DNA of 64,000 bases from Sphingopyxis sp. QXT-31 (lineage in GTDB: Bacteria; Pseudomonadota; Alphaproteobacteria; Sphingomonadales; Sphingomonadaceae). The notes beneath the pieces were generated by a model. That model did no database searches and had not been told where the DNA came from. It saw only the letters and a program-made list of their open reading frames with translations. The DNA lies in assembly GCF_001984035.1 (NCBI RefSeq), contig NZ_CP019449.1:682001-746000 (forward strand), written 5' to 3'. This document shows positions 16,739 through 24,531 of this stretch, piece after piece (the first letter of the stretch is position 1; each line of letters begins with the position of its first letter). Position numbers and translations under genes: made by a program.

Positions 16739-17605
16739 CTAACTATTCGCCCCCAGATACCCCAGCTGCCCGGCCTTGAAGATCGTCTGCGCGCGGTTGA
16801 CCGAGTTTAGTTTCTCGCCCGCGCGATGCACATGATAGCGCACGGTCGCGTGGCTCAGCGAGATGATCATGCCGATCTCGCGGTCGGTCTTGCCGATCGC
16901 GGCCCAGCGCAGGCATTCGACTTCGCGCTTCGACAGTTCGCAGTCCGACGGGATCCGCCGCTTGGTGCGCATCGCCGAGGCATAGCCCGCGATGAAGCGC
17001 CGCGTCGCCGCGCCCAGGATATGCCCGATTGCCGCGAACTGATCACTGAGGTCGGCGATCTCATGATCCACCGGATGATAGCTGTTCGCCGAAATCTGGC
17101 CGAAGGGCAGATGGACCGGCACCACGATCGCCGCCTGATAGCGCTGGTTCGCGGCGAAGTAGCGCGAGAGGTCGATATCGTTGAGATAGGGATTGGGCAC
17201 CGCAGTGCGGAACCCCTCGCCGTTGCACCAGAAGGCCTCGCTCTCGTAGCGGCACGAGCGCGGCAGCGGCGAGTGGAGCGCTAGCCTGTGATCCTCCCAC
17301 CAGCGCTCGCCGTCGCCGAGCCAGCCGAACAGGTCGGCGGCGAGCACCGTGCCGTCGGCATCGACCATCGTTTCCTTGGATGCGATATCGTCGCAGAGCG
17401 CGGCGCGGAGGCCGTGGGCGGCGGCGAAATCGCGCAGCGCGACGGCCGCGTCGTGGATATCCTCCACGCAGCGGACCGTGACCGCTTCGACGAGCGCCCT
17501 GGTGTTCATTGGCGGTGCAAGCCCGTCGTCCGGCAGCCTGGCTGCTCTCTCTCCCACAGGCGGGACTATTTCACACTGGTCGGCAAGTCGCAATGCATGT
17601 GTCAT
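16739..17605 (-). CDS. LuxR-family transcriptional regulator
   Basis: 288 residues: an N-terminal ligand-binding region of the autoinducer-domain type (segments around WWEDHRLALHSPLPRSCR and AAIVVPVHLPFGQI) and a C-terminal LuxR helix-turn-helix (LSKREVECLRWAAIGKTD, then ATVRYHVHRAGEKL). No luxI is nearby, so it is a solo LuxR that probably senses a substrate or intermediate. Its ATG overlaps the stop of the acyl-CoA dehydrogenase gene (ATGA), so it is co-expressed with the P450/thiolase operon and probably regulates it. A shorter start at an internal Met (residue 33) is possible. Confidence 0.87.
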   Translation of the reverse strand: MTHALRLADQCEIVPPVGERAARLPDDGLAPPMNTRALVEAVTVRCVEDIHDAAVALRDFAAAHGLRAALCDDIASKETMVDADGTVLAADLFGWLGDGERWWEDHRLALHSPLPRSCRYESEAFWCNGEGFRTAVPNPYLNDIDLSRYFAANQRYQAAIVVPVHLPFGQISANSYHPVDHEIADLSDQFAAIGHILGAATRRFIAGYASAMRTKRRIPSDCELSKREVECLRWAAIGKTDREIGMIISLSHATVRYHVHRAGEKLNSVNRAQTIFKAGQLGYLGANS

Positions 17606-18810
17606 AGGCGTAGCACCGTCTTTGCTATGATGTTTTTCTGGACTTCGCTCGAACCGCCGAAGACGGTCCAGGCACGGCTGTTGAGATAGCGCGCGGCCGC
17701 GACCTGCGCATCCTCGTCGCCGATCGGCGGCGGCGCTTCGTTGCCGTAGAGCGGGCGAACGGTCGGCAATTGCAGGCCGTCATAGCCGTGCAGGTCCATC
17801 GCGAGCCCGTCGATGCGCTGGTGGATTTCGGAGGAGAGCAATTTGACGAGCGAGGTTTGCGGTCCCGCCGGACGGCCCTTGGCGATGTCGGCCAATATGC
17901 GCAACTCGGTGGTTTCGAGCGCTTCGGCCTCGAGCCGCAGCCGCGCGATGCGCGTCGCGATCAGGATGTCGCCGCCGAGCGACCCGTTGTGCCCGCTCGG
18001 TGCGACGCCCGCGAGTTCTTCCAGATGGTCGATCGCGCGGATCAGCCGCGGCGCGTGGAACGATCCGCCGCGCTCGTTCTCGAGCAGATATTTGGCGATC
18101 GTCCAGCCTTGGCCTTCTTCGCCGATGCGGTTGTCGACCGCGGTGCGCGCACCGTCGAGGAACACTTGGTTGACCTCGTGATCGCCCGCCATGGTGATGA
18201 TCGGGCTGACGGTTACCCCGGGCTGGTCCATCGGGATGAGCAGGAAACTGATCCCCGCCTGCTTGCGGACTTCGCCGTCGGTGCGGACGAGGCAGAAGAT
18301 CCAGTTCGCATGGTGCGCGTGCGTGGTCCAGATCTTCGAGCCGTCGACGATATATTCGTCGCCCTCGCGGCGGGCGCGGGTGCGGAGCGAGGCGAGGTCG
18401 GAGCCGCTTTGCGGTTCCGAATAGCCCTGACACCAATAATCGGTGCCGGCGCGGATCGCGGGCAGGAAGCGGTCCTTCTGTTCCTGCGTGCCGAAGGCGC
18501 AGATGACCGGGCCGACGAGGCGCAGCCCGAGCACCGAAAGCGCCGGGGCGCCCGCGATCGCGCATTCCTTTTCGAAGATATAGCGCTGCATCGGCGTCCA
18601 GCCGGTACCCCCGCAATCCTCGGGCCAGTGATAGGCGACCCAGCCTTTGTCGTTCAGGATGCGGTGCCAGACGAGACCGATGTCGGGCTCGACGAAGACA
18701 CCGGGGGTGCGCCGTGCGCCATCGCGCACATAATCCGGCAGCGACGTGCGCAGAAAGTCGCGGACCTCCTCGCGAAAATCCTGTTCGTCCTTGGTAAGAT
18801 CCAGATCCAT
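17602..18810 (-). CDS. Acyl-CoA dehydrogenase, long form
   Basis: 402 residues with the three-domain ACAD layout: helical N-terminus (LTKDEQDFREEVRDFLR), FAD-binding middle (CQGYSEPQSGSDLA, then SKIWTTHAHHANW) and C-terminal helices ending AWTVFGGSSEVQKNIIAK. It would introduce an alpha-beta double bond into an acyl-CoA. It and the shorter ACAD at 20352-21413 flank a thiolase and a DUF35 gene, as in steroid side-chain operons where two unlike ACADs form an alpha2beta2 enzyme. Seven bases after the thiolase stop; overlaps the LuxR start. Confidence 0.9.
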   Translation of the reverse strand: MDLDLTKDEQDFREEVRDFLRTSLPDYVRDGARRTPGVFVEPDIGLVWHRILNDKGWVAYHWPEDCGGTGWTPMQRYIFEKECAIAGAPALSVLGLRLVGPVICAFGTQEQKDRFLPAIRAGTDYWCQGYSEPQSGSDLASLRTRARREGDEYIVDGSKIWTTHAHHANWIFCLVRTDGEVRKQAGISFLLIPMDQPGVTVSPIITMAGDHEVNQVFLDGARTAVDNRIGEEGQGWTIAKYLLENERGGSFHAPRLIRAIDHLEELAGVAPSGHNGSLGGDILIATRIARLRLEAEALETTELRILADIAKGRPAGPQTSLVKLLSSEIHQRIDGLAMDLHGYDGLQLPTVRPLYGNEAPPPIGDEDAQVAAARYLNSRAWTVFGGSSEVQKNIIAKTVLRL

Positions 18811-18817
18811 ATGATTT

Positions 18818-19966
18818 CTAGCGTTCGAGGATCGCCACCGCCGACAGGCCGGGCGCTCCATAGACATGGGAATAGCCCACTTTGGGGCCGTTCGGTACCT
18901 GCCGCTCGCCGCCGCGACCGCGCAATTGCACCGTGTTTTCATAGACCTGCCGCAGGCCCGAGGCGCCGATCGGTTCGCCGCAGGCAAGGCAGCCACCGTC
19001 GGTGTTGACCGGCATCCTGCCGCCGATCTCGCTCCAGCCCTCGGCAAGCCATTGTTCCTGCTCGCCGTCGGCGCAGAAGCCGTTTTCGGCCATATGCATG
19101 ATCTCGGCGCCGCTTTCGGTGTCCTGCAATTGCGCGACCGAGACATCTTCGGGGCCGATGCCCGCCATTTCGAACGCGGCCTTGCTGGCGATCTGCGTGG
19201 GTTTGCCGCCGCCATTAACGCTGATCGACGGCGCAAAGACCTCGAACGAGCCTTCGGGGCGGGTGCGGAAGGCGACGCTGGCGATGCGGACGGCGTTGGC
19301 GCCGAGTTCGCGCACCTTCCTGCCGCTGGCGAGCACCAGCGCGACCGCGCCTTCGGCGGGCGAGCAGAACATATATTTGGTCAGCGGATCATTGACCATC
19401 GGCGCGTTCAGGATCGTGTCGAGATCGACCGGCGAGCGCCGCCAGGCGTGATCGCAGAGGGTGCCGTTGCGAAAAGCCTTTTCGGCGACTAGGCCCAGCG
19501 TGCGGCGGCTGATGCCGTGGAGCGCCATATAGCGCTGGATCTTGAGCGCAAAGAATTGCGTCGTCAGCATCATGCCGGTTTCGCCATACCATAAGGGCAG
19601 GCCGTAATCGGACGGCTTGGCGTTGAAGGCGCCGCGCGGATGCTTGTCGAAACCGACCGCAAGCGCAATATCGCACGCGCCCGCCGCGATCGCGTTACGC
19701 GCGGCGGTCAGCGCGCTGCCCCCCGTGGCGCAGCCGTTCGCGACGTTGATGAAGGGGACGCTGGTCAGTCCGAGTTCGTTGACCATGATGTCGGCCGAGC
19801 CAGCCGCCGCCGACCCGCCATAAGCAAATTCGACATCGCCCCATTCGATCCCGGCGTCGCCCAGGGCTTCACGCACCGCATAAACGCCCTGATCGCGTCC
19901 CGAACGGCCGTCGGTGCGGCCGAAGGGGTGGATGCCAGCGCCGATGATATAGACGTCGTCACTCAT
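18818..19966 (-). CDS. Lipid-transfer-type thiolase / acetyl-CoA acetyltransferase-like (Ltp2-like)
   Basis: 382-residue thiolase-fold protein of the SCP2/lipid-transfer group. The nucleophile-region Cys is kept (VANGCATGG), and the C-terminal loop reads NTDGGCLACGEPIGASG, with Glu where degradative thiolases have His (GHP). Relatives in steroid degradation are retro-aldolases that split a beta-hydroxyacyl-CoA together with a DUF35 partner. Such a partner is encoded directly upstream here (ATGA overlap). Retro-aldolase or thiolase activity is inferred from this pairing. Confidence 0.88.
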   Translation of the reverse strand: MSDDVYIIGAGIHPFGRTDGRSGRDQGVYAVREALGDAGIEWGDVEFAYGGSAAAGSADIMVNELGLTSVPFINVANGCATGGSALTAARNAIAAGACDIALAVGFDKHPRGAFNAKPSDYGLPLWYGETGMMLTTQFFALKIQRYMALHGISRRTLGLVAEKAFRNGTLCDHAWRRSPVDLDTILNAPMVNDPLTKYMFCSPAEGAVALVLASGRKVRELGANAVRIASVAFRTRPEGSFEVFAPSISVNGGGKPTQIASKAAFEMAGIGPEDVSVAQLQDTESGAEIMHMAENGFCADGEQEQWLAEGWSEIGGRMPVNTDGGCLACGEPIGASGLRQVYENTVQLRGRGGERQVPNGPKVGYSHVYGAPGLSAVAILER

Positions 19967-20355
19967 GGCTGGCGCTCCGGACGAAAGGCATAGGTCGAGC
20001 GGCTGGCGTCGAAAGGCACCACCGCAAACTCCATCGGCATCCCGATGGCCAAGTCGGCTACGTCCGCATCGACGATGCGCGTCTCGACGATCACTTCGCC
20101 GGGCAGTTCGACATAGCCGATCAAAAAGGGCTGGAAGGGCTGCGGGCCGCTATAGGGCTCCTTGGGTTCGAAACCCTGTGTCGTCCATGACCAGAGCGTG
20201 CCCTTGCGCGACAGTGGGACGGGTTCGACCAGCGCGGCGGCGTCGCCATCGGGGACCGGAAAGACGATCTCGCCACTGGCGCGCCGCCCGCCAATCAGCC
20301 GGGGTTCGGCCTCGTCGGTCCACAGGCCGGGGGCGATGGGGGCGAGCGCGCTCAC
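19963..20355 (-). CDS. DUF35/OB-fold partner protein with a cysteine-free ribbon
   Basis: 130 residues starting at a GTG (20355) that overlaps the stop of the ACAD gene upstream (GTGA). The layout matches DUF35 proteins: a short N-terminal helix, a rubredoxin-like ribbon, then an OB fold (GTLWSWTTQGF, PFLIGYVELP, AIGMPMEF). In the usual ribbon four Cys hold zinc; here the equivalent stretch reads GGRRASGEIVFP and has none. Such proteins bind acyl-CoA and activate their thiolase-like partner, which is the next gene. Confidence 0.85.
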   Translation of the reverse strand: MSALAPIAPGLWTDEAEPRLIGGRRASGEIVFPVPDGDAAALVEPVPLSRKGTLWSWTTQGFEPKEPYSGPQPFQPFLIGYVELPGEVIVETRIVDADVADLAIGMPMEFAVVPFDASRSTYAFRPERQP

Positions 20356-21413
20356 GCCGCCCTCGCAAAGCTGCGCAGGCAATGATCCTGGTCGCCGAAA
20401 AACCTGTCGAGCAGCATCACTCGCTTCAGCGCATGGCCGATCGCCAGTTCGTCGGTCTGGCCCATGCCGCCGTGCATCTGTACCGCCTCCAGCCCTATTT
20501 TCGTCGCCGCTTCGCCGACGAAGGCCTTGGCGCCCGCGGCGATCCGCGGCCAGTTCTTGTCGTCGGTGGTCGGGTCGAGCATCGCGGTACGCAGCATCAT
20601 CGAGCGCGCCTGTTCCAGCGCGGCATAGCATTCGACGAGGCGGTGCTGGAGCGCCTGGAAGCTGCCGATCGCGGCGCCGAACTGCTGGCGTTCGCCAACA
20701 TAGGCGAGCGTATCGTCGAACATCGTCTGTGCGAGCCCCACCATTTCGGCGGCGGCGAGCATGCGGACGTCGCCGATCACGCGCTGGAATCTGGCGTCGG
20801 GCAGGTCGAGGATGTCGGCCGGAGTGCGGTGCAGGTCTACCGTGGCGGCGTTCGAGCCGTCGATGACCGGATAATCCTGTCGCACGACGCCCGCTGCGCC
20901 GTTCGCGATTTTGGCGAGCTTGTTGCCGGCGACGGTGACGAGCAGCGTATCGGCGAGCGGCGCGCCGAGGACGAAGGTTTTGGCTCCGGCCACATGATCG
21001 CCCTCGGTCTTGGTACCGACCGCTTCGGTCTCATAGCGGCGTGCGGGTTCGGCGAAGGCGACCGCGGCGAACTGCGCGCCGGTGGCCAGATCGGCGACCA
21101 GTGCCGTATCTCCCGCAGCGGCGGCGAGCCGGATCGGCAGCACGCCGTTTTCGAGCCAAGGATCGATCGCGATGCCCTTGCCGAGCGCTTCGGCCACGAG
21201 CGCAACGTCGACCATCGTCCCGCCGATGCCGCCCATCGCTTCGGGCGCGGCGAGCGCAAGCAGGCCGAGGTCGGCAATCTCCTGCCAGCGCGCGCGCGAA
21301 TAGCCGCCCTCGGCTTTGCGCATCGCATGCCGCGCGGCGATGTCGATCGGGCCGAGAAAGCGGCCGATCGTGTCGCGCGTCAGCTGCTGGTCTTCGTCGA
21401 GGTCGAAATTCAT
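20352..21413 (-). CDS. Acyl-CoA dehydrogenase, short form
   Basis: 353 residues with ACAD features: N-terminal LDEDQQLTRDTIGRF, a reduced middle domain, and the C-terminal RQQFGAAIGSFQALQH and QMHGGMGQTDE segments that bind FAD across the dimer. It is shorter than typical ACADs (about 380), mainly in the middle domain, as in one subunit of heterotetrameric steroid ACADs. Its ATG overlaps the P450 stop and its stop overlaps the DUF35 GTG. The partner is probably the long ACAD at 17602-18810. Confidence 0.88.
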   Translation of the reverse strand: MNFDLDEDQQLTRDTIGRFLGPIDIAARHAMRKAEGGYSRARWQEIADLGLLALAAPEAMGGIGGTMVDVALVAEALGKGIAIDPWLENGVLPIRLAAAAGDTALVADLATGAQFAAVAFAEPARRYETEAVGTKTEGDHVAGAKTFVLGAPLADTLLVTVAGNKLAKIANGAAGVVRQDYPVIDGSNAATVDLHRTPADILDLPDARFQRVIGDVRMLAAAEMVGLAQTMFDDTLAYVGERQQFGAAIGSFQALQHRLVECYAALEQARSMMLRTAMLDPTTDDKNWPRIAAGAKAFVGEAATKIGLEAVQMHGGMGQTDELAIGHALKRVMLLDRFFGDQDHCLRSFARAA

Positions 21414-22657
21414 GTCCGGCGCTCGAAGGTGATCGGCAGGGTGGTGAGGCCGCGCAGCAGCATGTTCGGCGGCCAGCTCGGTACGTGCCCGTCGGCGACG
21501 CGGAAGTTGGTCAGGCGCTTCAGCAACTCCGAATAGGCGACCGCCATTTCCTTGCGGCTCAGCATATTGCCGACGCACATATGGATGCCCTTGCCGAAGG
21601 CGAGATGGCTGCGCGCATTGGTCCGTTCGATGTCGAAGCGGTCGGGGTCGGGATATTTGGCGGGGTCGCGGTTCGCGGCGGCGTAGCGCAGTTGCACCAT
21701 CGCGCCCTTGGGGATGGCGACGCCGCCCAGTTCGGCGTCTTTCAACACAATGCGCCACATACCCGCGGTCGGGCTTTCGGTGCGCAGCACTTCCTCGACG
21801 AGGTTGAGGATCGCGCGCTCGTTTCCCTCGTCGATCGCGGCGACGGCCTTGGCCATCTGGTCGGGGTTCTCGATCAGCTGAAGCAGCCCGCCCGCGAGCG
21901 CCGAGGTCGTCGTCTCGTTCCCCGCGACCATCAACTGCTGCATGATCGACAGGATTTCGGCATCCCCGAGTGGGCGCTCGCCATCGACCTCGGCATAGAC
22001 GAGGTCGGAGAGCAGGTCGTCGGTGCGGTTCGCCCGGCGCTCGTCGATCTTCGCTTTCACGAAATGCTGGAATTCGACGACCTCGCGCGCGCATTCGAGT
22101 TCGCGCTCCTTGGGGATCATCCGTCCGAGCCGGTCGACGAAGGCGTCGGACCAGCGCTTGACCTTGTCCAGATCGTCCTTGGTCATGCCGATCTGGCTGG
22201 CGATCATCGCGACGGGCAGGGGGATGCCGAAATCGCGGACAAAATCGGCCTCGCCCTTTTCGGCCATGCGGTCGATCAACCCGGCGACGACCCCGCGCAT
22301 ATCCTCTTCGATCGCGGCGACGCGCTTCATCGAGAAAGCGAGGTTCACGAGCTTGCGGAACCGCGTGTGCGTCGGCGGATCGGCGGTCAGTAGCGTATCG
22401 ACCTGCGGCCAGCCCTCGGCGAGAATCGCCGACACGTCGCCATCCTCGGCCATCGCGCCCGACAGCGTGCCCTGGAAATTGTTCGAGAAGGTCTCGACGT
22501 CGCCGGTCGCCTGCGAACACAGCTCATAGGAGAGGACGAGGAACATGCCGGGCGACAATTGCACGACGGGGCTCTTGGGCATCCATGCGCGGTAATAGTC
22601 GAACGGGTCCGCGATGACCTGCGGCTCGAAAAAACTGCCTGCGGCGATATCGTTCAC
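21410..22657 (-). CDS. Cytochrome P450
   Basis: 415 residues, a soluble bacterial class I P450. The heme-ligand loop FGKGIHMCVGN has Cys361, the I-helix oxygen-activation motif is AGNETT (245-250), and the K-helix ExxR is EEVLR (288-292). It would hydroxylate a hydrophobic substrate, plausibly at an alkyl chain or ring carbon feeding the acyl-CoA genes that follow in the same operon. Ferredoxin and reductase partners are not in the window. A half-copy of the GCACAA element occurs upstream near 22719. Confidence 0.93.
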   Translation of the reverse strand: MNDIAAGSFFEPQVIADPFDYYRAWMPKSPVVQLSPGMFLVLSYELCSQATGDVETFSNNFQGTLSGAMAEDGDVSAILAEGWPQVDTLLTADPPTHTRFRKLVNLAFSMKRVAAIEEDMRGVVAGLIDRMAEKGEADFVRDFGIPLPVAMIASQIGMTKDDLDKVKRWSDAFVDRLGRMIPKERELECAREVVEFQHFVKAKIDERRANRTDDLLSDLVYAEVDGERPLGDAEILSIMQQLMVAGNETTTSALAGGLLQLIENPDQMAKAVAAIDEGNERAILNLVEEVLRTESPTAGMWRIVLKDAELGGVAIPKGAMVQLRYAAANRDPAKYPDPDRFDIERTNARSHLAFGKGIHMCVGNMLSRKEMAVAYSELLKRLTNFRVADGHVPSWPPNMLLRGLTTLPITFERRT

Positions 22658-22732
22658 GCGCCTCTTCCCTCGATCTTCTCTTTATACGCGCAACTATAGG
22701 CAGACGCTCTCCCGGCGCGATGCACAATTTCG

Positions 22733-23509
22733 TTAGGCGGCCGCGACATGGGAAAGCGCGTTGGAAAGGAATATGCGGAGGTTCGGATCGGCATAGGCCA
22801 CAGGTCCGTCGCCGGGCTGGAGATAGACGAGGCGGCCGGCGCCGACGGGCTTTTCCCACGCGATGAGGTCGCTTTCGGGGCGGTGCTCCCAGCCGTCGTT
22901 GCTGAACATGCGTCCGGAGACGGCCTGCGCCGCCGAGTAGAAATTGTCGCGGACGAAGGCGTGATCGGCGCGGAGCAGCGGCTTGGCGGCACCCCATGTC
23001 GGTGCCAGATACAGCTCGTCGCAGAGCGGGAAGCGTGGCGGCAGGCCCGCGGTCACCGGGTGATCGGGTTCGAGCACGACGGCATCGTAGCGCACCTCGT
23101 GCCGATAGCCCGAGTCGAGATGCGCTTCGCCATGCGCCTCGCCGGGATCGTAGAGGAAGCGCCCGCCGATCATCTCGGCCCATTCGGGCCATTCGGCCCA
23201 GCCGGCGATCGCATGATGCATCGCGACCGCGCCGCCGCCGCGCCCGAAATAGTCGGTGATCGCGCGGCGGTATGTAACGGAGGGCGGCCGGGTTGCGGTC
23301 TTGCCATCGCCGAAGCTGTAGCCCGGCATATCGTAGAAGAGGATCGCGTCGGCGTCCCTCGCCGCGCCGCCGGCGATCGCGGTTTCGGCCTCGGGGTGGA
23401 TCAGATGCGTGATCGTCCAGCCGTCGAAACTTGCGAGCAACTCGGCAAAGGGTTCGGCTTCATACGGATGGCCGCCCGACAGGACGAGAAGGCGGCGCGG
23501 TCCGGTCAT
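22733..23509 (-). CDS. ThuA-like protein (first copy)
   Basis: 258 residues of the ThuA/trehalose-utilisation class I glutamine-amidotransferase-like fold: LLVLSGGHPYEAEPF at the N-terminus, AMHHAIAGWAEWPEW in the middle, and CDELYLAP. No amidotransferase Cys triad is evident. The ATG at 23509 overlaps the stop of the MDR reductase gene; a longer reading frame would extend into that gene. Distantly paralogous to the ThuA-like protein at 37901. Function unknown; ThuA-like domains occur in several carbohydrate and xenobiotic operons. Confidence 0.82.
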   Translation of the reverse strand: MTGPRRLLVLSGGHPYEAEPFAELLASFDGWTITHLIHPEAETAIAGGAARDADAILFYDMPGYSFGDGKTATRPPSVTYRRAITDYFGRGGGAVAMHHAIAGWAEWPEWAEMIGGRFLYDPGEAHGEAHLDSGYRHEVRYDAVVLEPDHPVTAGLPPRFPLCDELYLAPTWGAAKPLLRADHAFVRDNFYSAAQAVSGRMFSNDGWEHRPESDLIAWEKPVGAGRLVYLQPGDGPVAYADPNLRIFLSNALSHVAAA

Positions 23510-24522
23510 GCGATCTTGAGGATCATCTTGCCCTGATTGCTCCCGGCGAAAAGCCGCATGAAAGCGTCGAAGCTGTTCTCGATCCCCTCGTCGACATGCT
23601 CGTCGGCGATCAGCCGACCCTGCTGGAGCCATGCAGCCATTTCGGCGGCGCCCTCGGCGAAGCGCGGAATATAATCGGCCACCAGCAGCCCGCGGATCGA
23701 GGCCCGGTGGACGATCAGCTGCCAGATGTTGCGCGCGCCGACTTTTTCGACGCTATTATACTCGCTGATCAACCCGCAAAGGCCGATCCGCGCGCCGTGG
23801 CGCAAATTGTTGAGCCCCGCGTCGAGAATGTCGCCGCCGACATTTTCGAAGATGATGTCGACTCCGTCGGGCGCTTCGGCGCGGATCGCGTCGGTGAGCG
23901 CCTGCACATCCTTGCCGCGATAGTCGATCGCCGCGTCGAAGCCGTAGCGGTCGATCAGCTTCGCGCATTTCTCCGGCCCTCCGGCGATGCCGATGACCTT
24001 GCTCGCGCCTTTTATCTTCGCGATCTGCCCGACCAGCGAGCCGACCGCGCCCGCCGCGCCGGTGACGAGGACGACGTCGCCGGGCTTGGGTTCGCAGACG
24101 TCGATATACCCGAAATAGGCCGTCATCCCGACCGCGCCGAGCACCGAGAGATAGTTGGTCACCGACGGCACGAGGCTGGCGTCGATCGGCTGGGTGAAGC
24201 CGCCGACCGTGCCGACCGAATAATCCTCGATCGCGTTGAGGCCCATCACCCATTGGCCGGGCGCAAAGCCTTCCGCCCTGCTCGCCTCGACGATCCCGAC
24301 GGTCGACGCGCGCACCGGATCGCCGAGAGGGATCGGCGGCATATAGCTTGGCGCATCGTCCATCCAGCCGCGGATCGCGGGGTCGAGCGAGGCGTAATGG
24401 TTGCGGATCAGGAATTCGCCGTCGGCGAGCCCGGGGGTGGGCTGGGTGACGAGCGAGAAATCTTCCGGCGCGGGTTCGCCGTTCGGACGGCGGACGAGCA
24501 GGAAGCGGCGGTTGTCGGGCAT
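23506..24522 (-). CDS. MDR-family NADP-dependent oxidoreductase (first copy)
   Basis: 338 residues of the medium-chain dehydrogenase/reductase fold without zinc ligands, close to the curcumin/leukotriene-B4 12-hydroxydehydrogenase group: NHYASLDPAIRGWMDD at the N-terminus, Rossmann motif VTGAAGAVGSLVGQ, and FENVGGDILDAGL. These enzymes reduce alpha-beta-unsaturated ketones or aldehydes with NADPH. A paralogue is at 26775-27773. Nine bases after the molybdopterin oxidoreductase stop and coupled to the ThuA-like gene. Confidence 0.9.
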   Translation of the reverse strand: MPDNRRFLLVRRPNGEPAPEDFSLVTQPTPGLADGEFLIRNHYASLDPAIRGWMDDAPSYMPPIPLGDPVRASTVGIVEASRAEGFAPGQWVMGLNAIEDYSVGTVGGFTQPIDASLVPSVTNYLSVLGAVGMTAYFGYIDVCEPKPGDVVLVTGAAGAVGSLVGQIAKIKGASKVIGIAGGPEKCAKLIDRYGFDAAIDYRGKDVQALTDAIRAEAPDGVDIIFENVGGDILDAGLNNLRHGARIGLCGLISEYNSVEKVGARNIWQLIVHRASIRGLLVADYIPRFAEGAAEMAAWLQQGRLIADEHVDEGIENSFDAFMRLFAGSNQGKMILKIA

Positions 24523-24531
24523 GGGAATTCC

